NCBI RefSeq assembly: GCF_001279005.1
Contig: NZ_LGCN01000001.1
Location: 1-64,000 of the forward strand
Direction: 5' to 3'
DNA: 64,000 bases
Source: Streptomyces caelestis
GTDB taxonomy: Bacteria; Actinomycetota; Actinomycetes; Streptomycetales; Streptomycetaceae
The notes beneath the pieces were generated by a model. That model did not search any database. It had not been told where the DNA came from and was given only the letters and a program-made list of their open reading frames with translations. Position numbers and translations under genes: made by a program. Positions 33,812 to 42,458 of the stretch are shown here, piece by piece; the stretch's first letter is position 1; each line of letters begins with the position of its first letter.

Positions 33812-35875
33812 TCAGGCCTGGTCGAGGTGGTGTTCGTACCAGGCGGTCAGCTGGGCGGGGTCCTGCGGCATGGACCTGACCAGCCGGAGGAGCCGTTCGC
33901 CGGTGGGGCGTACCTCCGTGCGAGCCAGGGCGGACAGGTCGGTGGTGCGCAGGGCGGCGAAGCCGGCGAGGTGACGCTCCTCGAAGGTGCGCGCGTCGGC
34001 GAGGCTGTCGGCGGCGGCGAGGTAGCGGGTGACGAACGGGTCGAGCGCCGCGCGGTGGGCGGCGAGGTGGCGGAGGTAGTCGGGGCTGTCGACGGTGGCG
34101 GTGTTGGCGGCTTCGCCGTAGTGGGGTGAGGGCAGCGCGCACCAGTCGCTAATAAGAGCGGTGAGGGTGGCCGGGCCGTCGAGCGGGGTGTCGGCTCGCC
34201 AGTGGCCGTCGGCTGCTCCCTGGGCGGAGCCCACGCGTTCGTGGAGGCGGCCGAGGACGCTGGCGAAGGTGAAGAACCCCAGAACGTAGTCGGCTCCGGC
34301 GATGACGGACCGGATCGTCGGCTCGGTCGGCACCGCCTCTGGCAGCAGGAGGCGCTGCTTGCGGTGTTCGCGCTGGAAGGGCAGGCAGACGGCGGCCTCG
34401 ATCGCGGCGTGTTCGGCGAGCAGGACGGCGACGCTCTGCGAGGGCGCGGCCTCGCGCTCCCATTCCACGGTGTCGTCCTCCTCGGCGAGGTCGCTCAGCC
34501 CCAGTGCGTCCAGGCTGACGCGGTAGACGCCGGTGGTCGTGGCGGTCAGGGTCAGGATGCCGTCGCGGTCGGGCAGCGGCTGGGTGTGCTGAAGCGTGCC
34601 GTCGGTCCTGTCGCGGGTCCAGTTCAGGCGGTTTGCGGGGCGGGTCGCGATAGCGAGCGCCCAGTCGAGCAGGTGGACGAGCTCTTCCTGGCCGGCGCTG
34701 GCGAGGTCGGTGCGGGAGGTGTCCGAGGGCTGGCTGGAGAAGTGCCGGCCGAGGCGCTGGAGGGCTTCCTCGGGGAGGTCGGTGACGGCCTCGGCGCCGG
34801 GCGGGAGGCAGGGGTCGCTTCCGTGGACCGTGCCTTCGGGGTACGTGCGGCAGCTGCCTGCCCAGCCGCCGGCGGCGTACACGCTGGCGTGGGCGGGGTC
34901 GGCGAGGACGCGGGTGGCGACGTCGAGAGCGTGCTCGGCGGCTTGGACCAGGACAGGGTCCGCACTGAGGCCGGCGATGTGGCAGAGGGCGCGGGCGGCG
35001 GGGTGATCGACGGTGCCGGACGGGGCGCGGTCGGGTTCGATCTCGGTGAGGAGGTCGAGGACAGCTGTGCGCGGGTCGGCCGGGCCCGAGGCGGGAATCG
35101 GTCCGGCGGGCCACAGGGCCAGGGGGACGGACCGGGAAGTCCACAGCGGCAGGACGGTGGGGGTGGCCTCGCATGCCTCGATCAGGTGGAGGCCGCCGTG
35201 GTGGCGGGTGGTGAACAGGTGAACGTGACCGCTGATACGGGTGAGGGTGTCGAGGAGCCGGATCCGGCGCAGGGTGGCGCACAGGTGGTCGGCGAGGCCC
35301 GCGAGTTCGGCGTCCTGGGCGGCTGCGTACTCGGGTTCGCGGCGGAACTGGGGGATCCAGTGAGGCATCAGGCTGCTCTGGTCGGCGGACCGGCGGCCGA
35401 GTGCAGCACGCCAGTCGGTCTCGCTGATGCCGGCGAGGAGCATCCTCATCCCGGGCAGCGTCAGGGCAATCCCCTCTCGCAGGCCGGCCCAGCGCAGGCC
35501 TGCGACGCCTGTCCCGCCCGGCCGGTGGCCGAGGGCGTCGATCCACCGCTCCAGCTGGGCGGGCGCGATCCGCACCACCAGTTCGTCGGGGCGGGGGGTG
35601 AGGCTGCGGATGCCGAACGGGCCACCGGTGAGGGTGGGGCGGTGACGGCCGTAGGCGGTGATCAGCGCGTGGAAGATCCGTGCCTCGCCCCGGGCCTGTT
35701 CGGGCGTGGGCGTCGGGATGAGGTGCTCGAAGTCCGCGAGCTCGGCTCGGGCCGTCTCTTCGGTTTCGCCCGTGGCCATCTGGCGCAGGGCGACCGGGGA
35801 GACGGCCGCGTCGGTCGCGCGAAGGCCCTGCTGTAGCCGGGACGTGTACGGGGTGAGGGTGTCGGTGTGCGTCAC
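33812..35875 (-). CDS. Large hypothetical protein, 687 aa
   Basis: GTG 35875 with GGGAG 8 nt upstream. Mostly helical with no transmembrane segment and no motif I recognise. Distinct segments include GRISGHVHLFTTRHHGGLHLIEACE-like His-rich text near residue 215, and SVIAGADYVLGFFTFASVLGRLHERVG near 545. It heads a probable two-gene unit with 33287-33781. A nested palindrome lies right before its start. Confidence 0.6.
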   Translation of the reverse strand: MTHTDTLTPYTSRLQQGLRATDAAVSPVALRQMATGETEETARAELADFEHLIPTPTPEQARGEARIFHALITAYGRHRPTLTGGPFGIRSLTPRPDELVVRIAPAQLERWIDALGHRPGGTGVAGLRWAGLREGIALTLPGMRMLLAGISETDWRAALGRRSADQSSLMPHWIPQFRREPEYAAAQDAELAGLADHLCATLRRIRLLDTLTRISGHVHLFTTRHHGGLHLIEACEATPTVLPLWTSRSVPLALWPAGPIPASGPADPRTAVLDLLTEIEPDRAPSGTVDHPAARALCHIAGLSADPVLVQAAEHALDVATRVLADPAHASVYAAGGWAGSCRTYPEGTVHGSDPCLPPGAEAVTDLPEEALQRLGRHFSSQPSDTSRTDLASAGQEELVHLLDWALAIATRPANRLNWTRDRTDGTLQHTQPLPDRDGILTLTATTTGVYRVSLDALGLSDLAEEDDTVEWEREAAPSQSVAVLLAEHAAIEAAVCLPFQREHRKQRLLLPEAVPTEPTIRSVIAGADYVLGFFTFASVLGRLHERVGSAQGAADGHWRADTPLDGPATLTALISDWCALPSPHYGEAANTATVDSPDYLRHLAAHRAALDPFVTRYLAAADSLADARTFEERHLAGFAALRTTDLSALARTEVRPTGERLLRLVRSMPQDPAQLTAWYEHHLDQA

Positions 35876-35896
35876 GGTGCTGCTCCCGCTGTGAGG

Positions 35897-35925
35897 TCCG
35901 CTGTCACCTGGTACAGGTGTGCGGA
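35897..35925. promoter_or_regulatory. Nested palindrome, probable operator for the 35875 gene
   Basis: An inner CACCTG-GTA-CAGGTG and an outer TCCGC/GCGGA form one two-fold symmetric block 22 nt before the GTG start. This is the shape of a dimeric repressor site. Confidence 0.55.
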
Positions 35926-36075
35926 CGGCGCGCGGTGTGACAGTCAGAGCGGACGAGTTTTTGGGGTCGCTCGGGCGCCGGGCGAAGGCTGCCCTGTGTC
36001 ACCGGACTTGGGGACGCGGGTATGTGTCATCGAGCCTTGATCGCGCAGGCGGAGGATCGGACGAGTGTCGGATTG

Positions 36076-36807
36076 TCAGTCCAGGGCTGCGTCGAAGGTT
36101 GTGCGGTTGGTCAAGGTGTAGGCGTGCTCCCGTTCGGACCACCGGATGCGCTCGGCGATCTCGTGGTCGTCAGCGACGTGCGGAGACGGGCGCATGAGGT
36201 GGTGGCGCCACCACCGGGCATTACGCATCTGGCGGTCGAGCACGGCATCGATGAGACGTGAGCGGGAGGCGTCGTCGAGCCCGTACGCGCCAGCGAGGAT
36301 GCGTACCTGTGCGGCCTGGCTGGCGGCGGGTGGAGCGTCAGGCTTGGAGGAAATGCACCAGGTCCATGCCATGTAGCCGAGGTCTTCCAGCGGATCGCCT
36401 GGGGCAGCGGTGTCGAAGTCGATGAAGGCGACCGGGACGTCGTCTGTGAAGACCGTGTTGTTCGGCCCCGGGTCGTGGTGGCACACGACGGGGTGCCGAC
36501 CGGCCAGGCGGCTCGCGCGGGTGGCGTCGTGAAAGGCTCGTAGCAGGGAGCCGGCGGCAGCCACCTGAAGGTCTGTCCAGCGCTGGAAGCGAGCGGGCAC
36601 CCAGCCGGGAAGGTAGCTGAGGATCTCGCGGTTTGCCTCGTCGAACCCGAGATGACGCGGAGCGCCAGCGAAGCCCTGCCGTCGAAGGTCACCGAGCAAT
36701 TCGGCGACGAACGCGGACGACGCGGTGACTGGCCGACGGACGGTATCGCCGATCCTGACCACACCCGAAGTGATGCGTCCACCGGACAAGGGCACTTCGT
36801 TCTTCAT
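36076..36807 (-). CDS. APH-like phosphotransferase
   Basis: 243 aa, ATG 36807 with AGGA 8 nt upstream (GTG 36822 is an alternative). The kinase catalytic loop CHHDPGPNN (109-117, equivalent to HGDxxxxN) and the metal motif FIDFDTAAPGDPLEDLGYM (DxD at 130-132) match the aminoglycoside/choline phosphotransferase superfamily. Such proteins phosphorylate small hydroxylated substrates; many in Streptomyces are not resistance genes. It stands alone; the substrate is unknown. Confidence 0.85.
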   Translation of the reverse strand: MKNEVPLSGGRITSGVVRIGDTVRRPVTASSAFVAELLGDLRRQGFAGAPRHLGFDEANREILSYLPGWVPARFQRWTDLQVAAAGSLLRAFHDATRASRLAGRHPVVCHHDPGPNNTVFTDDVPVAFIDFDTAAPGDPLEDLGYMAWTWCISSKPDAPPAASQAAQVRILAGAYGLDDASRSRLIDAVLDRQMRNARWWRHHLMRPSPHVADDHEIAERIRWSEREHAYTLTNRTTFDAALD

Positions 36808-37048
36808 GGCTACATCCTGCACGCGCGGGCCCTCGGTCAGTCTTCAGTGACAAAAGACCACGATTCTCCCCCGCCAGGGTCCGCCCACCCGTCCGAGCTC
36901 CGGCAGCCACTGATGCCGACCGACACGCGGCTGTCGGGCGGATGTCAGAGTCGAGCCCGCCCTTCAACTGCTGAGTGAGTGATCCGCGACGCTGCGCCTT
37001 TGGGGTCAGCCTGCTATCGAGGACAGGACGTGTGTTTGGGAGGGCGTT

Positions 37049-39073
37049 TCACGCCTCGGCCTCTGCCTCTTCGTCCGCACTGGTTTCGTCCTCGATCAGC
37101 CCGTACGGCGGACGGTCCTCGTTGCGGCTGTAGCGCACCACCACGCTGCTTTCCACCAGCGGTGGCGGGCTGTTGTCGGCGACGATGAGCTGTGCTCGGC
37201 TACCGCGCTCTGCGAGCCAGAGGGAGAGGTGGTGGTAGAAGTCGTCGATGGCGACTGCGTCCGCGATCACGGCATCAAGGGTGCCGCCGTGGCCGAGGTT
37301 TTTCTGGGGGCTGTCGATCATGAGGAATCCCGGGTGCGCGGCCCCTGCTTCGACTGCGATCTCGAATACGGCCAGCTGCCAGGCGAGGGTAAGCAGAGTG
37401 CGGGCGCCGGAGGAGGCTTCCTGGTACGGCTCACCGCGCACGAAGGGGGTGAGGTCGGTCTTGATGAAGGGCGTACTGACCTTGGGGTAGCGCCAGGCTC
37501 GCAGGAGCTCGCCGTATCGGCCGCTGATCTTGGCGATGACCCGATCGCGGTCGTGGGAGGCGTCTCCGAGTCGTGCGAGTTCCTCGCGGAGACGGGCGAT
37601 CTGGGCTTCGTGGCGTTCCACGGCGTCGGCCCGTTTGGCAAGTCCTTCGCGGAGTTTGACCGCGCTCTCGGCCTGTTCGAGTTGGCGCAGGACCTGTTCG
37701 CGCCTTCGGTGGAGGTCGTCGCGGGCGGCGAGGAACGGTGAGACTGAAGGCGACGTCGCGGCGTCCAGCGCGGCGGCGGCTTCCTCTTCCCGGACGGCCG
37801 CCTCTTCCGCCCGAAGTTTGAGTGGGACGAGCGAGGCGCCGAGCTCGTCGATGTAGGTGGTGATCTCCTTGAGGCGGGCCTTGGTGGACCGGGTCTCGGC
37901 TGCGACGTCCACCCGGTTGTCTCCGGCCTGGCTGCCGGTGTCGGCAGCGCCCAGGACCAACGTCCCTTCCGCTGCTGTCAGGTCGTGGCGGCAGAGGCTG
38001 CAACGTCCGTTTTCGGCGGTGGGGGGAGCCGACAGCCGGTTCAGGCATGCGGGGCAGGTGGTGACGCTCAGGGGGTCGAAGATCTGCTGTGCCTCGCCGA
38101 GCATGCCGAGCTTGAGGAGATCGTCGGCGTACTGTGCGCGGAGGGGCATCAGGCGTTGGAGCTGCGTTTCGCAGTCCCGCAGGACCGCTGCCGCCCGGTG
38201 AGAAGTCTGGGCCGCCTCTTTGTGCTGGTGGCGCAGCTGAGCCGCGAATTCCGTTCCCGCCTTCGCCCGGCGGTCCAACTCCGTGAGCTGGCTCGTGATA
38301 TCAGCCAGCTCCTGTTCGTGGACGGCAGGTGTGGGTTCACCGTCCAGTGCGGTGGGAGCCTGCTCCACGACGAAGGTACGGGCTGCTGCGAGTTCGGCTT
38401 TGGCGCGGTTGAGCCGGCCACCGAGTTCCTGGATGCGCTGGCCGAGTTCGACGGCGCGATCGTCGTGGACCCCGAAGGCGACGTCGACGACCTGTCGCAG
38501 TTTGTGCTTGCGCATGTAGTCGTTCTCGAACAGGAAGTTCTTGTCCGCGACGCGTTCGTTGGGCAGGAAGGCGAGCCACATCAAGTCGCGGAAGCTGAGC
38601 GGGTCCGTGCGGGATTCGCTGTTGGTGGGCGCTTCGCGTAGCTGAACGCCTTCGAGCTTGCAGTGACTCAGGAGGAGAGAGGACAGGCTCTCCGGTGCCC
38701 CGGGCGGGTCGATGGGCCTGCTCTCGGCCCTGGAGGTGGGCCTGCTGTCGAGCGTTCCGCGGCGTACGAAGGCGATCTTCGAGGGCTCTCCGACCGACCG
38801 CTCGATCACGTGCGGCTCGCCGGAGAGCTCGACCTCCAAAAGGCATGAACGAACCCTTCGCAGCACCTCCTGGTGGCGGGGGTGCCGTTTCGCGCCGAGC
38901 CCGTAGGCGATGAATTCCAGGACCGCTGTTTTGCCGGAGCTGAATGCCCCGGCGATGACGGAGAGGTTCCGTACCCGTTGTTCGGCGGTGAAGTCGACGT
39001 CGTAGGACCGCTCCATGCCGACCAGGCGCAGACGGCGGATCCGGATGCCGGGAAGCGGCTCCATGGTGATCAT
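37049..39073 (-). CDS. SMC/RecN-like ABC ATPase of an ABC-three-component system
   Basis: 674 aa. Walker A GAFSSGKT at 42-49 and Walker B GFLMIDSPQKNLG near the C terminus are joined by long coiled coils (RQVLRQLEQAESAVKLREGLAKR) with a central zinc cluster CPAC...CSLC like a Rad50 hook. ATG 39073 overlaps the upstream stop (ATGA); ATG 39064 is an alternative. It is the third gene of a tightly linked cassette with a middle component and a nuclease. In the ABC-3C conflict systems described by comparative genomics, such ATPases sense foreign nucleic acid or protein and unleash the effector. The architecture fits that well. Confidence 0.85.
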   Translation of the reverse strand: MITMEPLPGIRIRRLRLVGMERSYDVDFTAEQRVRNLSVIAGAFSSGKTAVLEFIAYGLGAKRHPRHQEVLRRVRSCLLEVELSGEPHVIERSVGEPSKIAFVRRGTLDSRPTSRAESRPIDPPGAPESLSSLLLSHCKLEGVQLREAPTNSESRTDPLSFRDLMWLAFLPNERVADKNFLFENDYMRKHKLRQVVDVAFGVHDDRAVELGQRIQELGGRLNRAKAELAAARTFVVEQAPTALDGEPTPAVHEQELADITSQLTELDRRAKAGTEFAAQLRHQHKEAAQTSHRAAAVLRDCETQLQRLMPLRAQYADDLLKLGMLGEAQQIFDPLSVTTCPACLNRLSAPPTAENGRCSLCRHDLTAAEGTLVLGAADTGSQAGDNRVDVAAETRSTKARLKEITTYIDELGASLVPLKLRAEEAAVREEEAAAALDAATSPSVSPFLAARDDLHRRREQVLRQLEQAESAVKLREGLAKRADAVERHEAQIARLREELARLGDASHDRDRVIAKISGRYGELLRAWRYPKVSTPFIKTDLTPFVRGEPYQEASSGARTLLTLAWQLAVFEIAVEAGAAHPGFLMIDSPQKNLGHGGTLDAVIADAVAIDDFYHHLSLWLAERGSRAQLIVADNSPPPLVESSVVVRYSRNEDRPPYGLIEDETSADEEAEAEA

Positions 39074-39645
39074 CCCTCCCAGGACGTTTCCAGCAACGGG
39101 CCTGGCCCCAGGACGCTCATGAGGGCAGCCGCGGGCCCGTCGGGTCCGTCCGGCCTGAGCCACCGTGCGGTCTGCTCGCGCAGCCTTTTGTCGCTGAGTT
39201 TGCGGAGCTGCCGGACGACGATGTCTGCGGCGGTAGCAAAGGACGTCGCGTACGTGGCGGTGAACTGCCCGCCGAGGTGCTGACCGGCCTCTGTGATCGA
39301 GTAGGTGAGGGAGCCGTTGCGATTTCGGACCTGGCAGCACCCATAGGCCACCAGGAGCGCCAAGTCGTGCTGGATCCGTTCTCGCCGGCTCGTGAATCGC
39401 TGCGAAGAGGACGCGTAGGCAAGGACCTGCGGGTCGAATCCGGCCAGCCGGAGGAGGCTCGCGTCCCGGCCCTCGGAGGGAACTACGAGGAAGGGGTTCG
39501 CGGACAGGAAGTCGTAGTACCCGATGCGTTCCAGGGTGGCCCCGTTTGCGTCCTGCGCGGCAACGGCGTCAAGGAGCAGCAGCAGTTGAGCGAGACGGAA
39601 AGGTACCTCGTCCTCGGGCATCACAACCGGCCGGTCTGCTTGCAC
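39070..39645 (-). CDS. ABC-three-component system middle component
   Basis: 191 aa. GTG 39645 is chosen for GAGGAG 5 nt upstream. The opening EVPFRLAQLLLLLDAVAA and the segment LERIGYYDFLSANPFLVV match the middle-component family of ABC-3C systems as I remember it (MC2-type), followed by a winged-helix-like region (RERIQHDLALLVAYGCCQVRN). It bridges effector and ATPase. The gap after the effector gene is 47 nt and it overlaps the ATPase gene by 4 nt. Confidence 0.75.
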   Translation of the reverse strand: MQADRPVVMPEDEVPFRLAQLLLLLDAVAAQDANGATLERIGYYDFLSANPFLVVPSEGRDASLLRLAGFDPQVLAYASSSQRFTSRRERIQHDLALLVAYGCCQVRNRNGSLTYSITEAGQHLGGQFTATYATSFATAADIVVRQLRKLSDKRLREQTARWLRPDGPDGPAAALMSVLGPGPLLETSWEG

Positions 39646-39692
39646 GGCATGCTCCTCATCAGTGGTCGAGCGGTACGGAGGGACGCGAAACC

Positions 39693-40655
39693 TCAGTCGT
39701 CGGCATGACCGCTCGCGATCTGCCGCCAGTGCGTGACCCACCCTGCCCGACGGTTGTCGACCAGCCGGTGGACCAGACCCCAGCTGTGCGTCACCTCCAG
39801 ACGCAGCACCTTGGGCAGTTTGTCGTGCTCGCCGCGCACCTCGCGCCATACCCGGCCGTGCAGAGCAGCGAGGGTGCCCTCGGCCGAACACTCGTTGAAC
39901 TGCATCTCCCACACCCCGTGAAGGGTGGCGTCAGCAGAGCTCAGTGCGGCAACCTCAGCCGGCACGCCCTTGTGCGCGACTTCGCGCGCCACCAGGTCGG
40001 CGTTGAAGAACTGCCGCTTCGCCGAGTCCAGTTCGACGTGGCCGGCCTCGGTCATCTGGCGCACGAACAGAGCCGAGTCGAGCGCCGCCGCCTTGTCCTC
40101 CTCCACGTCCAGCACGAGGCGTATCTGCTCCTGAGCGGGGGCGGCAGGCGCCGTGAAGGGTTCGTAATAGGCACGGCGTACCTGGTCACCTTCGGGGCTC
40201 AGCAGCTTCTTCATGAGCTTGGTCTCGTCCCACAGCTCGATGACGAGGCCATGCGCCTTCTCCTGCCGCTTCTTCCAGCCATCCCACCATTGGGCTGCCG
40301 GCCCGTCCATGCTGGAGGGGATGCACAGGATCCAGAGCGTGATGGTGTGACCGTTAGCCGCCGCGGCTTTCAGCCCGTTCGCGAGGGACTCGCGAATCTG
40401 CTGCGACTGGCTGGTTGTGGTCTTCGGCATGAAGTACTTGGACTGCCAGACCGTGATGGCGCCGCCGAGGTCACCGGCGAAAGCGTCGATTCCCCAGTCG
40501 CCCGGATTCGCGGCGATCATCCGGACGTTCGGATTGGTCGCACTGGCGAGCTGCGCGAGCATCTTCTCGAAGTCGGCCCGTGCCCCGTCCGCGCTTCCGG
40601 TCCGCAGTTCGTGCACTCCGAAATGGATGGGCGGAACACCAGCTGCCACCGGCAT
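39693..40655 (-). CDS. PD-(D/E)xK nuclease effector of an ABC-three-component system
   Basis: 320 aa. The N-terminal domain has the restriction-like core: E30 on the first helix, GDWGIDAFAG (D57) and VWQSKYF (QxK at 71-73), as in Mrr-type nucleases. The remaining roughly 190 residues (LVLDVEEDKAAALDSALFVRQM; HSWGLVHRLVDNRRAGW) resemble the shared C-terminal domain of ABC-3C effectors. ATG 40655 is chosen to sit close to the nuclease core; ATG 40682 is possible. It is the first gene of the cassette. Expected to cut DNA when activated. Confidence 0.75.
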   Translation of the reverse strand: MPVAAGVPPIHFGVHELRTGSADGARADFEKMLAQLASATNPNVRMIAANPGDWGIDAFAGDLGGAITVWQSKYFMPKTTTSQSQQIRESLANGLKAAAANGHTITLWILCIPSSMDGPAAQWWDGWKKRQEKAHGLVIELWDETKLMKKLLSPEGDQVRRAYYEPFTAPAAPAQEQIRLVLDVEEDKAAALDSALFVRQMTEAGHVELDSAKRQFFNADLVAREVAHKGVPAEVAALSSADATLHGVWEMQFNECSAEGTLAALHGRVWREVRGEHDKLPKVLRLEVTHSWGLVHRLVDNRRAGWVTHWRQIASGHADD

Positions 40656-41418
40656 GGAGTTGTCCAACCTGCACCCCCGCATCCCGCAGGCAACCCGAGC
40701 GAACCGCGTTCAGCGGACTGTTCACCCTGCGCCACACACAGTAACGGCCGCCAGCGTACGTGTTACGGAATCATGCGATCAAGGTGCTTGCGGTCGGCAG
40801 TATCCCGGCAGTGGCACGGTGGATGGAGCTGGTTCGCAGAGACAGCGGCAGTCCACTCGCCCCGTTGGCGTGGGCGATGATCTCCGCAGTGATGGGCATG
40901 GCCGTGAGCGGCGCAGCGAAGTCCTGAGCCTTGCCGGTCCCAGACAGCCGAAGTCGCAGCGCGCATCGCGCTGCTGGGCGGCATCGGCGTTTCGTGTCGA
41001 GGTCGGCGGCCGCGAGCACGACCACGATGGCCTCGCAGGAAGCGGCGTCCTACGCCGCTTCCCTGAGCACGTCGAGAACACTCGGTTCGACCTGCGGCAC
41101 GGGAGCCTCACTTCCTTCATCGCCGGTATCGGCACGGCTCGGGACCGGGCCCGCCGCCTTTCTCCGGTTCGGTTCTGCTGGAGGACGTCTGTCCACTGGC
41201 GTTGCCGGCCGCCGCCCGGGGCATCCCGCTGCCCGGGGCCCCACCGAGGGCCAATGGGACCGGACCAGCGTGAAGCACTCGAAAGTCCAACCGCCTTGGC
41301 GCCGGAAGGCGATCGCGTACCGTGGCGCCGACTGATACGTCAGCCCGCGACCGCGTGGTCGCCGCGGGACAGGCGGAGCATGGCCGAGCGGGTTGTGTTC
41401 GTGCATGGGGAGGAAGCG
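40656..41418. other. Long non-coding gap upstream of the ABC-3C cassette
   Basis: 763 bp between two divergent genes. Several open frames exist (for example 40771-41025 minus), but third-position GC is near 70 percent, no better than background, and no start is convincing. It must hold the promoters of the ABC-3C cassette and of the coiled-coil membrane gene, and may contain decayed coding sequence. Confidence 0.5.
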
Positions 41419-42405
41419 GTGGCGGAGTCCAAGAAGCCCGCGGGTAGCACGATGTGCCCGGTCCTTGACCCGGATGCGGAGCTCTCGGACGCTACCCGGA
41501 AGGTCCTGCGGCAGGCCATGGAGGACCCTCGGCGCTACGTGGGCCGCCTGACCAACCCGTTGTGGGCGGCTGTCCCCCTTCTTAAGCGCGGCGGAGCGGG
41601 AGTGGCGGCTGCCGCCATGGCGTGGTGGTGGACCGGTAGCCTTGAGATCGCGGATCCCGCCGCCGACTCCTCCACCCTCGTCAGCACGCTGGACCGGAAG
41701 CTGCAGGAGACCGTCGACCTGGCGCACACGCTGCTGTCCGTATGGCCGCTGGCCGCCGGCATCGTGGCTGTGCTCTGCGCCGGTCTGATCGCCGACCGGG
41801 CGCTCTACAACAGGCAGCTGCGCCGGCTCGCCGCCGTCCAGCAGCACCTCGTGCATCCGAAGGACCTGACCGCCGACGCCCAGGAACTCCTGGCCCGGGC
41901 TCGGCGGGCGATGACGGCCGTGCTCGACTCCAGGGTGCACCGCGAGCAGTGGCTCGACGCCCAGCGCAACGAGGCGGCCTTCCTCCGTCAGGAGTGGGCG
42001 ATCGCCCAAGGCCTGCGGGACTACAGCCGCGTGACCCGCAAGGATCAAGGGGTACCGCAGGAGACGGACAACGCCGCGGTGGCCGAGCTGCTCGCCGCTC
42101 GCAGAGGTGTGCTTGCGACGAGCCTGCACGGCATCGAGCGGCGGGTGGCGGCGCTGGAGGCGTACGCCTCACAGGTCGCCGAGGCCGACGCCCGCTATGC
42201 CGAGGTACGGGCGATCGAGCGGCTGGCCGCGGGCAGCGACGAGCTCCTCGACCTGCTTGCCCGCACGGCAGCGGACGACCTGGCGGTCGCCGAGATCGAC
42301 AGGCTGACCGACGAGGCCGCCGTCGTCGCCTCGACGTTCACCAAGGCGCTGGAGTCCGCCAAGCAGGCCGCCGCGGCGGCCCTCCCCCTCCAGAGCGCGG
42401 CGTAG
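41419..42405 (+). CDS. Two-TM coiled-coil membrane protein, 328 aa
   Basis: GTG 41419 with GGGGAGGA upstream; ATG 41380 is also possible. Two hydrophobic segments (GGAGVAAAAMAWWWTG and VWPLAAGIVAVLCAGLIA) lie about 25 residues apart, followed by about 200 residues of Ala/Glu/Arg coiled coil (LAAVQQHLVHPKDL; LARARRAMTAVLDSRVHREQW; ERRVAALEAYASQVAEADARY). The topology suggests a hairpin in the membrane with a cytosolic coiled coil. It faces away from the ABC-3C cassette. No family was recognised. Confidence 0.7.
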   Translation: MAESKKPAGSTMCPVLDPDAELSDATRKVLRQAMEDPRRYVGRLTNPLWAAVPLLKRGGAGVAAAAMAWWWTGSLEIADPAADSSTLVSTLDRKLQETVDLAHTLLSVWPLAAGIVAVLCAGLIADRALYNRQLRRLAAVQQHLVHPKDLTADAQELLARARRAMTAVLDSRVHREQWLDAQRNEAAFLRQEWAIAQGLRDYSRVTRKDQGVPQETDNAAVAELLAARRGVLATSLHGIERRVAALEAYASQVAEADARYAEVRAIERLAAGSDELLDLLARTAADDLAVAEIDRLTDEAAVVASTFTKALESAKQAAAAALPLQSAA

Positions 42406-42458
42406 CCCACCCATCGCCGCCTCCGAGGTCGGCTCGCTCACCCGGCCGAGGTGGGCGG

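Noticed and set aside
40771..41025. Possible 84-aa minus-strand gene upstream of the ABC-3C cassette
   Set aside because: Third-position GC is about 70 percent, equal to background, and the protein matches nothing recognisable.
41050..41340. Open frame on the minus strand before the coiled-coil membrane gene
   Set aside because: No start codon with a ribosome site and poor codon bias.
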